Positions 24,183-37,614 of a DNA stretch of 64,000 bases are shown piece after piece. Within the stretch, counting starts at the first letter, position 1; every line of letters starts with the position of its first letter. A program made the position numbers and the translations under genes. Under the pieces are notes generated by a model. That model had not been told where the DNA came from. It saw nothing but the letters and a program-made list of their open reading frames with translations, and did not search any database. This DNA comes from Climacium dendroides (taxonomy: Eukaryota; Streptophyta; Bryopsida; Hypnales; Climaciaceae). The stretch lies in assembly GCA_950106755.1 (NCBI GenBank), contig OX467082.1, positions 4,836,001 through 4,900,000 of the forward strand. The letters run 5' to 3'.

Positions 24183-26096
24183 GGTGCGCGGATTTGACGA
24201 CACGGCAGAACTGGCAGATCCACGGGGGCGTGCTGGAAGACGAACCGGCTCTTCTGAAAGGCTTCGAGTCGGTGGGCCTGTCGTCTTTACGAAGCGGCAT
24301 GGACATCCTCAGAAATGTATGTTAGTTGGCAATCCTCTCGCAGGAGTTGACCCTGACGAAATTGTCGACACAGCTCCTTTCTGCAAGGCGCTCAACGATT
24401 ACATCGTCAGCTCAGCAACTTGTAAGCTCTCTTGACTCGAAGGATTCATGGTTACAATCAGTGATGATCATTGCATGTTTTGGTAAATCATTGTGTAGAA
24501 TTGGACAGGAGAAAGTCCCCATGTGAGCTGCCTGTAAGAAATACAAAAGGCACTTGGTTCTCTTGGGCCTCTTAGTACTTAAGAGGTTAATACACGCACA
24601 ATCTCGACTGCTATGGCGAATCTCTACGATATATCAATCTGATAGGAATGCCCGTTTTTTGCATGCAGTCCTCGGAAATGGAATGTATGCGTGGTAGGAA
24701 CGCACGACCTGTTCCAGCACCCGCACATCAACGACCTCGCCTACGTGCCTGCAGCGAAGAACGGCGTCTTCGGTTTCAACATTCTAGTGGGAGACTTCTT
24801 CAACCCAAAGCGGTGCGCGGAGCTCATTCCCATGGACTCATGGGTACCATCCGACGACGTCGTTCCGCTGTGCAAGGCAATGCTGGAGACGGACCGAGAC
24901 CTTGGAAATCGTGGCAACTGACAGAAGACTCGCATGACGTGACGGATTGACGTAATGGTAACTTCGATTTGCCTCATTGCGCAAACCTAGGGCTTAGGGT
25001 TTGGGATCCATCAAATTGTTGCGTTTAGGGCTTGGGATGCAGCGAATTGCTAACTAAGTCTCGGGTTTGCAGGGAATTGAGGAGTTCAAAGCCGAAGTGG
25101 AGAGACGAATGGACAGCGGCCGCGCCATCGAGAGAGCAGGGGAGGATCTGGTGGACCCGTCGTGGCAGCGACGCAGCCTCTACGCGACCCCCAGAAACAA
25201 CAAGTACTGAACTACATCGGCCTCCACATTCCATTCGGCCGTCTGCAAGCGCCAGAGATGTTCGAGCTTGCCCGGATCGCGGACGAGTATTGCAACCGGG
25301 AGCTTCGAATCACTGTGGAGCAGAACCTGACCCTTCCGAACGTCCCGTCGGCGAAGGTCGACAAGCTCATGAAGGAGCCTCTGTTGGAGAAATACTCCCC
25401 CGCCCCTGCTGGCGAATCTGGTGGCGTGCACGGGCAGTCAATTCTGCGAACAAGCCATCGCCGAGACCAATGCCCGCTCCCTGGAGCTCACGCTGGAGCT
25501 GGACACCACCATGGAAACCAGTCCGCGCCCCATTCGGTTGCATTTCCCTGGATGCCCCAACTCTGCGCTCAAATTTAGGTCTGTCTTCCATCCCTCCACC
25601 GTTTCCAAGAATGAAAGGAATTTTGCCTGCAACGAGTTTATATTTCTCAACCCCCTTTTGAAGACCACGCAACTTTAGCCTGAGCATTCTGCGTACTAGC
25701 TAACTCAAATCTTATGCCTTGTTGCGGGAAACAGAGATGCTGACCTGTGCAAGCAGCAAAGCATGTACTTCCACGACCAGGCTCCAGATTTAATTTGAGT
25801 TACCTAGAAAAGCAGATTGAGGTGGCTATGAATCTATTTTGAAATGTTCTTCTGCCCATGAACACCAAGTTGTGTTTGTTACGGTGCAGGTTGCGGATAT
25901 TGGATTCATGGAAACGATGGCACAAGACGAGAATCGGAAGCCCGTGGAAGGCTTCGATATTTATATTGGGGGGTGCATTGGCTCTGACTCGCATCTGGGA
26001 GAATTGGTCCGGCGTGACTGGTATCCTAGCCACCCAGTTGCTACCTGTTGTGCAAGAGCTCATGATTGAGCATTTCGGTGCCAAGAGGAAAGCTTA
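24183..26096 (+). pseudogene. Ferredoxin-nitrite reductase pseudogene, 5'-truncated
   Basis: Remnant of the plastid enzyme that reduces nitrite to ammonium with ferredoxin, using a 4Fe-4S cluster and siroheme. Recognisable blocks follow family order: TTRQNWQIHGGV near 24190, VGNPLAGVDPDEIVDT near 24325, PRKWNVCVVGTHDL from 24670, FGFNILVGDFFNPKRC near 24770, IEEFKAEVERRM from 25077, YIGLHIPFGRLQA near 25210, ACTGSQFCEQAI near 25425, HFPGCPNS near 25545 and VADIGFM from 25890. It is broken many times: a frameshift at about 24316-24328, two in-frame TGA codons at 24922-24948, and frameshifts near 25190, 25400, 25565 and 26030. The first C-x5-C iron-sulfur pair is readable, but the fourth cluster cysteine is lost in the shift after GCPNS. 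The first third of the protein is absent upstream. Old exon borders survive, for instance GCAG at 24668 and at 25076. No ATG-initiated product is plausible. Confidence 0.9.
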
Positions 26097-26793
26097 GAAG
26101 GGAGGATGTGATGCGGTATTAGCAATGTAGCATGTGAAGCGAGCATTGATTTATTATACAGCGTGAGCCAGGAACGTCACCAGGTTTGTGCAGGATACAT
26201 GTGGTCACGTGTAGGTATAGGTTTACACAACCCTCATTGAATAAAGTGTTCGAGAATCCACGTTGAAAGATTCTTCGCATCCAGCTCCTGGGAGTATCTG
26301 TGACTCATGTACTGTACTGTACACTGTGATCAACATACTCTAATTTGGTAGAATGAACAACATTTCTAAGGCACTTGGTGATGTAGATTGGAAGGATTAA
26401 TTTGTAACCTGGATCAAAGCATACTAAGTGTTTCTTTTTACCTAGGCACCTACATACTGTAAGTAGTTTCTTCTTTGGTGTTTGTGTATTTGTTTTTGTT
26501 TATTGGCGTGAAGGTCTTCAAAAATATCACATATTCAGGCTTTGGTGTTTTTGCCGAACGATCACAACCAAATCAGAACAATCTGCACAATTAAATCCGT
26601 GCTAGAAAGTGCACAGCACTGATCAGACCCTGGCAAGTGGCTTCATCAAATTAATCATGTTACCAAATGTCATGTATTATTCAACTTGTAAGGGTCGTCT
26701 TTGAATCGCAACCCAAAGATGAAGGGCATTACTAACCCAAGATAGTGTAAGTGTAATCTACAAAAAAGATACCAAATGAATCCTACATGTGAA
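26097..26793. other. Spacer between the nitrite reductase remnant and the glucanase 3' end
   Basis: No gene. It probably includes the old 3' end of the nitrite reductase gene and the 3' untranslated region of the glucanase. Confidence 0.4.
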
Positions 26794-28380
26794 CTAAATT
26801 CTAAGATTAAATAGGGCTCCTAAGAACGACGCATACATCGGTAGAATACTTGGTTTGCCGTGGCATGTATTCTCAGGTTCTTCTTCCCCGCCTCCACCGC
26901 TGGGTGATCCACCAGGGGTTGGGGTGCTTACGGATGTGATGTCCATGGAATACACAGGGCTTTCACTGGGGTAGTAAAGTCCCCAGTTCCGCTCAGTTGT
27001 AGCTCCAGGCTTGAGGTCTTCATTGTAGAGCGCAAATATGAAGGTGGGAATGAAGATCCCCTGCCTCATGGGAGTACCCTGCGTAGGAGTGTTCAGGATA
27101 TGGTTCACAAGATTCTGGTTGTATATCTGTGCATTGCTGATGTTGGCTCCAAGCTCATTCGAGTCGCCCATTGTCGGCCAGCCAGTTTCACTAACGGCAA
27201 TCCGCACATTACCATAGCCTACCGCTGCCATAGCGGCCGACATGGCATCCAACTGGGCATCTAGAAGGTTATAGTATTCGTACTGGGAGTCGTTAAAGAA
27301 CGAGGTCGTCCGGGTGAATAAAGCGTAATCCAAGGGGATGTATTGGGAGTTTGAAGACCACCCGAAGTAGGGGTACACATTGATGAAGAGATATGAGCTT
27401 GTGGAGTCCAAATACTCTAGCAGTGGGGTCATGACTTGGGTTGCAATGTCCGTGCGGAACACTCCCTTGGATGGAGGATACGAGAGCGATAAAATGCCAT
27501 ACTCAGCAGCTGTGGAGACACGGATCGCTGACAAGTTGCGGCTCTGGAGGCTTGTGTGGAGGTTTTGGATGGCAGGGACGAGCTGCAGCCAGGTAGCGGA
27601 AAGCGTTGAATCTGCGAAGATTTCGTTCCCGACCAGGATGTAGACGATGTTGGTGGCCGGGTAGTAGGGCACAATGTTGGCAGCGACCCACGCGTCTGCA
27701 GCACTGGCATCCACAAGCGGCGGGATTTCGTCACTTCCCATTCCAACTATAAAGTCAAGCCCTGAGCCCGCAAATGCCTCGATAGTTGGTCCATCATGGT
27801 CAAAAATCCTTACCCTTCCAATTCCCATGTTCTTGATTAGCTTCACTGTCGCTTTCGCTGTAGGCAGGTCGTCTGCAACCCTTCCGTAGTTGATGCCTAG
27901 AGTGAGGGGCTCTGTCAAAATAGAGAGCACAACCAATTTCCTCAGCACAGTCCAGAGCACGCTCGGAAGTATGACCACTTGCAGAGTATCTACAGTATCA
28001 ACAACGCCCTAGTATCCACTACAGCCGGCGAAGGACTTCAGTGAATTACGTAACTTAGGCCCCACATGACCTAATTCACAATCGACAGCCATTTGAAAGT
28101 CCTACTCGAAAGGCACCTAAATTTAGCAAATGCCACTACAGTGCTTCCACAGGCGGTTTGGGGAGAATGTAAAGTAAGTAGAGCAAGAGAATTTAGTACC
28201 ATCTGGATAGCTGGCTGCGGCAGGCGCAACCCAAGTGCATGAAAGTAGAATCAAGCAGATGCAAATCGTGCATGCAGTTCTCGCACAGGGGCCGATCTGA
28301 TAAAAGCAAGAATCTGACCATCTTCTTGACTGGTCTGGTCCGATTCGACTCAACTTCGAGTTCTCATTACATGGCAGCAT
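26794..28380 (-). CDS. GH17 glucan endo-1,3-beta-glucosidase, probably GPI-anchored
   Basis: Glycoside hydrolase family 17 enzyme acting on beta-1,3-glucan (callose) at the cell surface. The main exon is 27911-26794 (minus). It starts the catalytic domain at LGINYGRVADDLP and includes VYILVGNEI with the acid/base glutamate, FINVYPYF, and VSETGWPT with the nucleophile glutamate, then NWGLYYP near the end. After the domain there is a Gly/Ser/Glu-rich stretch and a hydrophobic tail (MYASFLGALFNLRI), typical of a GPI signal; there is no X8 domain. The open frame continues above 27911 but contains no ATG before a stop, and the bases before 27911 are a pyrimidine tract ending in GACAG. An upstream exon ending at 28200 joins it in phase and encodes a hydrophobic signal segment (TICICLILLSCTWVAPAAA). 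In-frame ATGs lie at 28380 and 28452; I chose 28380. The exact start is uncertain, the enzyme family is not. Confidence 0.85.
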
Positions 28381-31300
28381 TTCTTCCTGTTGCCCGCTCC
28401 AGAGTTTCTGACAAACGATCGGCACACAACTGGAACAACACAGCAAGCCCATCACAAAATTTAGCAACCAAAACACGAAATTGGCCACTGACTTTTATAT
28501 CCACGACGGAATTTTCGATAATCAGAAGCGAAACTCAAAAGCTCAAAGTACCCACATACATAGACCATGCTACCAATCTCCTCAATTTTCCCAACCATAG
28601 CAAATCCATAGGTCCTACGCATAGTAGCACATTTGTAACACGTTTCAATTTTCTTGGCATCAAAGTTTGTTAACTCGAGACTCAAACTCTGTGTTACAAT
28701 CGTATTGCAAGCCAACCTCGTCCTATCAATTTGTCTCTCAAAACCAGCTAGAATGACAGAAAAACGAAAATTATCAGTGACCGGCGAATACTATACCTCA
28801 GCCCAGAAGCTCGACCGCCTTCCTTACTACCACGAGGCTTTACTGTCTGGCAAAAAGCAAGGTGTCTCAACCCATGAGGAGTGGAACCCAAACATACAGA
28901 TAATAAGCACTGAATGTCTCAATCCCAAGAGCACAACGCAACTGAAAAAGAGAGTTCCAAACCCCTGCGATCCCCTGAAAAAGTCTCCCCAATAATGCGA
29001 TGGCTCTGTTTCATGTTGCAACTGACGCTGGTCTGAAAGAGGTCCACGAAGTACTTCAGTTCAAGTAAGTAAAGTCGGACAACCACTACAACGGGCTAGT
29101 TTGAATCAGGTCGGGGAATCCTCGTAGCTCAAAGCATATGCACATCAGCAAGACCGATGCGGGCGGCCAGCATTTCACGTGCGCCCACGTCGAAGAGTCT
29201 TCGTCGGACGTGAACCCCGAGATGGTCACGCTCGGTTGATGAGAGGAGACACATCTCCCCCGTTGAGGCAATCATGTGTGTCTGCCATTCTGGCCGATCA
29301 GGTACGGTTTCGTTTTTTTTTCCCCTGTTTTATACAGTAGGTTGTAGGGGTATTGCATACGGTTATTATTGGTTGTGCTGAATTGGTCATCAAGGCAGGT
29401 TACTGTTACTGTTTACAGTGGTGCACAGACGACCTCTTTAATCCCTCCAGGTCCTATGTAAGCAGAAAAGTACACTGAACTGCCTCTAATGGCGCTGCGT
29501 CGAGAGGACAAACGGACTTCTGAAAGTGCACTCATCATACATTTTGTTGATAATAACTTGGCCTTTGGAGTTTGGAAGTTATGCAACCACATAAACTTAA
29601 GTACACAACATGTCAGGTTTTGAAGATAGACTACAATAACTCATACAAGGTGGGGGAGGGTCCATAAAGCGCCCTTCACAGAGCATCACCAGCGGTTTTT
29701 CAGCAAATTCCCCTGCTGTGTCAAACTTTTCAGCTTCTTCTTTTTTGACAAATGAAACGGAATTTCATTGCAAGGAGAACAGGCAAATTGGCAGCCTTTC
29801 ATTTCTAGTGAATGGATGCCTGCCACTGTTCTTATTAAAAGATTCTGTCCAGTAGCCTTCACGCTTTTCATCCGCTGGTGTTGTGCAGCAGTGATTTCCT
29901 TTGTCTCTCTCGCTGGGGTTGAGCTTGGGAGTTACGTTGTTACAGTATCTTTTCTGCCTGTATGTGTTTCTTGGTTGTGAGAGCGTTACTTCTTAATCTG
30001 TTCATCATAGCTTTAGCAGCAGTTAGCTTGCAAGCTGAAAACGTTGGTGGTTAGCATAATAACGCCAGATTACTAGCATATGTTTACCAGCAAAAGTTTG
30101 TTTAATTTGTCTACTTGATGAATGCTTGCTTGCACATTCATGAAACAAACCTCATGTGGGCCGATGCAATTAGTGTGGGTTGCAAGCTCCAAAATCCCAA
30201 TGTTGAGCCTACTTACGAGCTTCTGAAAGTGCCACACTAGACTACACATGCCGTCGTGGCACCGCCATGCTTAGCTATTTGTTCTAACAAGGAATTGACA
30301 ACATGGGTAGAGAGATGCTTGAAGGCCTCAGCACATAGTGCAAATGTGGCGTGTAAGAGGGCTCAGATTAGGGCTTTTCTTTTTGGCTTTTCTAGTGCCA
30401 GATAGCACCAAAAATAATAATTTGGCTAAAAAATGGCAACAATCCGTGAAGTTTTTCACCTAAAAACCTTGAATTGAAAGAAAATCTTGGATGAAAATGC
30501 CAGATTGTGGATGAAAACAGAAATACGGAAATGTGATATGTGCTAGTGTGATATTTTCTATCTAATGTGTGGATGAATGTTGAAATTTGGAGCACCACTA
30601 CCACATTTTACACCGCTACTTTGGCACTTTGTAAAAAATGAAAAAAAACAGAAAACAAAACACCTAGCTCAAATGCAATGGCTTTCAACAAAATTTCCCA
30701 TATTATATGTGAAGATTTTTTTCAATTGCTAAATAATGCTATTGTTGATCCTTGTACCATAAACCATTGATAATGCTTTAAGGGATAATCACCGTTTTTG
30801 AGGGTCTAGACCTCTTGAAACAATCCATTTCAATATTTTTCTTTCACGGACAAAGAAAAGTGCATTTAATCCCACTTTGATTAATATTTGTTTGCAATTT
30901 TTTAGAATTAGTTATGAATTTTTGAAGATGAAAACTTTGGTTTAAAAAATGCAATCAAGGTACCTCAACTTAAAAGATTCAATGAGAATTGATTGAAGAA
31001 ATGTGGTAGATTTGCATTAGAAGAAGGTTAGTTTCTATACACACCACTTTAGAGGAAGGTACAATTATTAGAGAGAGTTGAGTATCATTATGCACTTGTG
31101 CTATGCCTTCAATTAGAATGTACATTCAATTTTGAAGATTTTACCAAATGTAGAATGACATCATTATTTGGAACCCAAATGTGTGAATAATGAGCATCTA
31201 ATGATCCATTGCGATAAAAGTTTAAGGCTTACAATTCTAGCAAGGTATTCACCTTTTTTCAACCAAGGGTCTAAAATACTCAATAAAAAATATAATTATA

Positions 31301-33214
31301 GGTTGTGTCTATTGAACTATAGTCACTTTGGATAAATATGAAGTTGAATATCTCTATTGTAAATTTTGAAGATTTAATTTTGTTACAATTAAAACCATCA
31401 TATGCAAGCAATAGTTTTTGAAAATTGATAATTCTTTTGTCTATGAAGAATTTGAAATTATAGCATTTTTTTGCCTTATTTGGTTGAAATACAATTTCAT
31501 ATGCAAATCAATATTAAAATGTTTAGATGAAGACAAGTACCTTATATAAATAGCATTGAATACAATATGAGATACAACCAACTTGAGATAGGTGAATTAA
31601 ATTATGCAAAAGTTTGAACTACTCATAATCAAGTAAAAAACTTTTAGTTTTGTTCTTATTAAAACTTTAATCTAACTTATGCATGGAAGGCTATAAAAAA
31701 ATTTATGTTAATTTACATATCCAAATTTTCTTTTTTTTAAGATTTGAAACTCCAATGAAATTATTGTGAACAAAATTTAGAGAGAAACATATGAAATAAA
31801 ACTCCAATACTATCTAAATTTTGTTTATTTTTTCATGGAGACTTCAAATAAAAAATCAAATATCTGAAGTTCAAAGTGAATTGATTTCCAAATTATTTTG
31901 GTAGGAATATTTTGAAAAAATCTTATATTGATTTTTTAGGTCCACCTCCTCTTGGAATTATTTTATCTTAGTCTTTTGAATTTTTAGAAATAGTTTTTAG
32001 AAATAAAAGTCAATTGACATTTTAATGGATTCTAGATGTAAACAAGCAAGTTTAATGGTTAGCAACCTAATGCACCATTGATGGATTATCAAACACTCAA
32101 AATGGAATCACTATTCTATAGCTTCAACTTTTGCTTCACAAATTGTAACTATTGTCAACCACAAAAGGGTCTTCTAGATCCAACCTTTCAAAATTTGAAT
32201 GAAGGACACTACATGCCTTAAGAAACAAAACAGGTATGATTTTAAGCAATTGAAGGATTCATACCCTAGCTTCAATGAAATTACATGCCAATTTATATAT
32301 TTAGTCTTTATATTACAGAAAGTACAGTAATAACTTTGAAAAGGTTATCTAATGAATATAAAGAATATAAGTGTTGAGCTTTGCCATTGCTGTTTAATGT
32401 CGTGAGTATTGATCTAAAAGTCAAAGCTAGCATAATTGAGACTTTCAATTCTTCTAAGACCTTGGTTAATATCTAAGTAACTACATTTCATAATTATTGT
32501 ATGCTTTGATCGATTGATTTCTATAAATTTTAGTACATAGTTCACCTTTCTAATGCACTTTTTTGAAACAATCAATGGATTAACAAATTTGTTGCACCTT
32601 TGATGTTTTCATTGATAGATATTGATATGATAGACTGATGTATTCCTATAACTACTAAATTAATTGAAAAATGCCAATTATATTAAATTAGCATTCATTT
32701 AAAAATTTATTTAAAAAATATAGTTTAGTATATTATATATATATAGTTAGTTTTGGTTTTCTACTCTTCTCATTTTATTAAATTAAAAAAATACTAAATT
32801 TATCCAAAATTACAATACAATTTTTCTTGGAGGGTAAAAAGTATTATTCATCTTTTTATAAATTTTCTTTCCCAAAAGCTATGTTTTTTTTGTCTATAAA
32901 GTTGATTATCCAAAATTGTTATAATCAAAATCTAACAATCAATATTTTCTACAATTAATTCTATACATGCTAGACAAAACAATCTTTAGTTTTGTATAGT
33001 TAAAACTAAAAGTTTTGAATACATCCATGTGCAAAATAATATCAAAGTAGGACAATTCATTAAAGACCTCCATTGTCAAAAAGTCTACTTTAGCAACCTT
33101 ATATTAAAAAAAAAGATATGCATTACTTTGTCCATGTAACATGATGTGTCATTTTTTGGGTATAATTTTAGTGCTAAATGGATTCATTTTATACTATGTT
33201 TGTTTGGAAGTATA
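28381..33214. other. Long gene-poor stretch
   Basis: The first 2 kb (to about 30.4 kb) is mixed in composition and should contain the glucanase promoter; none of its open frames has a recognisable family signature. From about 30.6 kb onward it is strongly AT-rich with long A and T runs. A degenerate TTAA-family terminus may lie near 30780 (CTTTAAGGGATAAT). I see nothing else. Confidence 0.4.
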
Positions 33215-34873
33215 CTATTTTTTCTTTATTTTTGCATCCTTCAAACTTGATTTTTTTCTCATTGATTTCCTTTCAGCTTCTTCTAGTGCAATAGCTTCAG
33301 CATTAGCTAATTCTTTTGCTGCTGCTTCTTCAGCAAATCTTTTAATATTTCTAGGACTTTGAGGATCATTGAGTAACAAGAAATTTGCCAACTCTTCTAA
33401 TGGATCATCTTTCCTATATAATGTTCATTTATTTAGAATTAATTAAATACATAGACTAAATGAAGCATTGAAAAAATTATATATATATATATATATAATG
33501 TTTTATTAGTTTATGAGCAATGAAAATATTAGATAATCAAAGTGGAATGCTAATTTGATGTAAGATTATTATGTTATATACTTAATTGTAAAGTTTATAG
33601 TATACAACCTTTGTTCAGCAATCATTCGACAACCTTTTTCTAGAAGAGGTACCAAAGATTCTTCCTGAAAAATATGTTAATAAATTTTAATTTATGAAAC
33701 ATAGAAGAATTATTTGTGTATGCAATAAAAATATTATAATGTTTCAAAATTGCATTAATTTATACCAAATAATCTTGAACATGCATATCCTTGACATCTA
33801 GAGGAGGTAGAGGTGCTTCTTTTGGTTCTTCCCCCTATTTAGTAATCGGTACTAAAAAGTAAATTAGAATTTAAGAAATATATATGTGATATTTTTACAT
33901 TCTTGTTGTATATCATTAAATAATTTGAAATAAACATTAGAGTATGATTTTAAAATTTTAATATCTTATATCCAAATATATCATTAATATAATTTTTAAT
34001 TATAAAAATATTGATATTAAAAAAATATCTATTGACTACAAAATGTTTTTACAATGATGATCTATTACTAGTAACAATGTATGTGAATCAAATGCATTTG
34101 AATAATGTACGGTGATTCTTGCAAATGATCATATTTAGTCATTCCATCATTAATGAAAACTAGCCAAGATGATTCTTTTATATAGATGTCAATTTTTTAG
34201 ATTTTTTCATACACTTAAATTTGTAGTGATCAAATCAATATAAAATGTTTAATTCATAATAAAATTTATTGATTATGCATGCTTATTCTTTGATGTCAAT
34301 TCAATTTTATATCTTCATTTATTTCTTTTATTGAATAATTTTTTGTGTTACCACTTGATGTTCAAAATTTTATTCAATTTTTTAATTGTGAATAATTAAA
34401 TTTTAAGAATTTAAAAAAAATATCTATATATTTATATATATCTCATTATATTAAATCTAAATTAAAATATATATAATATCATCTAATTTAATAAAATTAT
34501 TGCTATCTATCTATATATAAATATATTTTGAAATCACCTCTGTTTAATTTTCATCATCTCCAATAGTGTACATGTACAATCAATAAGAAAATATTCATTA
34601 AAAAAGAGTAGATTTTATTATTTTTTTCTTCTACAACCAAAACAAAAAATAATGTCCATAAATTTGTTTCATAGTGTTTTAATGTATTCAAGAATGTTGT
34701 TAAACAAAATAGCTTTTGGTTCACAAATTTCAAAAAATATTATTGAATTTAAATAGTAATTCCATTGTATTATTTAGCACAATAGGGTAATCATTTTCAT
34801 TACCTTTGCTTTCACTACCTCTTTTACTATCTCTCTTTTTGTCTTCTTTTTTCTCTTCTTTTTTTGGTGCCAT
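33215..34873 (-). CDS. Small lysine-rich protein with a DPY-30 motif, multi-exon
   Basis: DPY-30 motifs are short helical dimerisation and docking modules found in COMPASS histone methyltransferase complexes and in ciliary or flagellar proteins. Exons read on the minus strand: 33834-33766, 33664-33609 and 33413-33215, all with GT/AG borders and matching phases, ending in a TAG stop. Across the junctions the product contains DYLEESLVPLLEKGC and then DDPLEELANFLLLNDP. This matches the DPY-30 pattern: YL, VP, LL, G, then R, DP, E, LA, LL, N. A charged alanine- and lysine-rich helix follows (AEEAAAKELANAEA) with a basic tail. The likely first exon is 34873-34804: ATG, then a Lys/Glu-rich start (MAPKKEEKKEDKKRD) and a GTAATG donor. 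It does not join the next exon in phase. A 20-base micro-exon at about 34555-34536 would correct the phase but contains TAA. So the gene is either mis-modelled at its 5' end or newly inactivated. The three downstream exons are convincing. Confidence 0.7.
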
Positions 34874-37614
34874 GTGTTGTATATTACTAATTCATTCAAA
34901 ATTCATCAAAACTTGGTCCTTCTAGTTAATTTATTACAAGTGTATATTGAAAACATTTCAATTGTTTTTTCTGTGAAAAAGAATTTTTATTGTAAATTCT
35001 TTGATTTAAATAATTAGATTTCAATAGCTAAATAATTTTTTTTCTACAAGTATTAAATGATCTAAATGATTATAGATCCAATAATTTAGTGATAAAATGT
35101 AATCTTCTTAATCAAATAGAATTCTATAGTTTTCAATTTAAAACTTTAATATTTTTTTTCTTGATCAAAGTCAATATATTATTTTTTTGAAATATAAATA
35201 ATGAAATTCAATGGTTTATAAAATATATTTCTATATCATTTTATTTTTAAAATAATGTTTTAAAATTATTTTTATTAGACTACATATTCAAGTAACTTAT
35301 AAATATGTTTAGGATTCTTTAAGTTGTGAAAATTTGTTTTAAATTATGACTAAAAAATAATAATTTTCACTAAATTGATCCTTGAATATAAGCTATGGCA
35401 CTTCAATTTATAGATTATCCTTTCAATAGCTTCATTAATCTTAGTTACAACATTTAAATGTTATAAAATTATTTTAATACAAAAATTCAACCTAAACACA
35501 TAACATGTACATTTATGCTTAAAAATGCCTTTGAGATCTTATATGATTAGTGATGCTAAAAAATTCTTTGAACTCTTATTATGTAATGCTTCTATTGAAT
35601 AGCATTTATTCTCTTCAAATAAAATTTCATCCAATTAAAAACTTCTTAGAAGTTGGTGATGGACTTTGCAAAATATACAAGGAAGGCACTTAATATAAAA
35701 TATTGATAGATTCTTGTAGATAAATATTGTACTTTATGGAGGGAAAAATTAGTGAAGGATTTAAATATTTCTTTAGTTGAAACATTTACTATACATAAAG
35801 AAACTTAGTAAGTTGAACCCACTCAATGAAAAAAATGCATTTGTATTATACCGTGTCAATCAAGAAGTTAATTACTTCAAAATTTTAGATTATTATTCCA
35901 TGATTTACTTAAGTACCAAAAGCAAATATTATATTTTTGGAAATTTTTGAAGAGTATGTACTGTTGAAATGATTTGACAAATAGCTATTCAAATTTTTTC
36001 ATATTTTAAATTTTAAATAATTTATAAAATCAAGTCTATCATCTTTTTGCTTAACCAAGGAAGGACAAAGCCTATTACCAAGACAATTAGCAAAAATTGT
36101 CATATTCTTGGATGTATAAAGACATTCTAGTTCCTCTAAAGTCATTCATTAGGGTCTCTTTCTCTTCTTCAATGTTTTGGATTAATGTACAAACTTCAAA
36201 ACAGTATAAAAAGTCATATTCTAGAACTTATGTAAATTAGATTTTGTTTGGAATAATCTTAAAATGTATGAGTTCAATGTCCTATAGATGATTTCAAAGA
36301 GGCCTTAGGGATGGAAAAAAAATTTCACCTGGTTTTTTTTGGAGAAGAACTTGCTTGAATGCATTTCTAGTGAATGAAATTGAATATTCCCTTGGTGTGG
36401 TATATTTTGACTTTTCTAAGTGAAAAGATGCTTAATCTATATAATATACTTTGCCTACTTCAAGGTTCATTGCCCTTGATATGAATTTGAATCATTAATT
36501 GATCCTTTTAGATCTTAAACACAACTAATGAATTAAATGAATAGTGTAGTTTCTACTCCAACTTGAAAACTTGAATTTTAAAAATATAATCATTTTTTGC
36601 AATTTGAACTTAGACATTGGATCTATAACCATGGTCATTTTATTCTTAACTCTTAAATGACAGACTAATATCCATGGAAATCAACCATTTTAGTATTGAA
36701 TGTGCAAATCATTGGTTTAAAAAAAACAAAAATACTCGTTGGAAGTCAAACTACTACAAAAGACTTCTCCTTTTCACAAAAAATTTGGAGGATGAATAGT
36801 TGCACTTTTGTCCCACATATAAGGATTCTTTGTCATTCATCAACCAAAAAATAGACTCAACATCGTTTATGGATAAAACTAAAAATATGAATAATAAATG
36901 TTTCTACTTCAAGATATTCTACACTATTAATTATACATGAGTAGAAAATTTCAGTTTTTAAAGCATATTTTGTATCTAATACAAATGTTTTTCATTTTTT
37001 TTGTTAAAAAAGTCACAAATTTTAGATTCTTACCAAAAAAATTGATTTTTTTACTTATAGAATACATGTGTTTTCATCTCTAAAAATTTAATATAAATAT
37101 TTCAAGTATAAATAGTCAAAAAATAAAAACATACAAAGTTTAAAGATTTTGATATTCAACTCAATGACCTTGGGCCTATCATTTTAGGATTAAGTGACCT
37201 TGAGTTGCCCCCAAAGACTTTTTATCCTCCCTTTTATTATTTTGAAGAGGCCGTAAGACTAGAAAAAAAATTTATCGAATTTTTTTAGGGGAAGTTATTT
37301 AAATCCATGTTTAGCTAATGGTATTGGATATTCTTTTCTTGTGATATTTTTGACTTTTCTACATAAGAAAATGGCAAGTCCACAAATGACTGTGTTAAAA
37401 GTGTATTTTGACAAAAAAAAAATTCTTGATTTAAATTTTAGCCATAAAATTGATCTTTCTTATTTTTGAGACAAACTAACAATATGAAGCTTATAAAGTC
37501 TAGCTTCTACTCCAATTTCAAAGTTTGAAATTCTTTTATTTGAATCTTTACCACTTTGGATTGAAAGTTTACAATAATTTCAGAATTTTGTGAAAAAATT
37601 GAAATGTTTACAAC
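34874..37614. repeat. AT-rich region with a degenerate direct repeat
   Basis: No gene recognised. Two stretches, about 36290-36640 and 37240-37580, are related in direct orientation. Both open with a GAGGCC block near A-rich AAAAAAAATTT, continue through GTATATTTTGACTTTTCT or GATATTTTTGACTTTTCT, and end with a TCTACTCCAA block followed by AATTTGAA-like sequence. They look like copies of an old element whose ends I could not define. Confidence 0.45.

Noticed and set aside
26794..27978. Reading the glucanase as a single exon starting at 27978.
   Set aside because: The codon at 27978 is GTG, there is no upstream ATG before a stop, and the residues before LGINYG come from a pyrimidine-rich intron end.
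33141..33362. A + strand frame rich in Phe, Ser and Ala.
   Set aside because: It is the antisense of the DPY-30 gene's last exon, which is coding on the minus strand.
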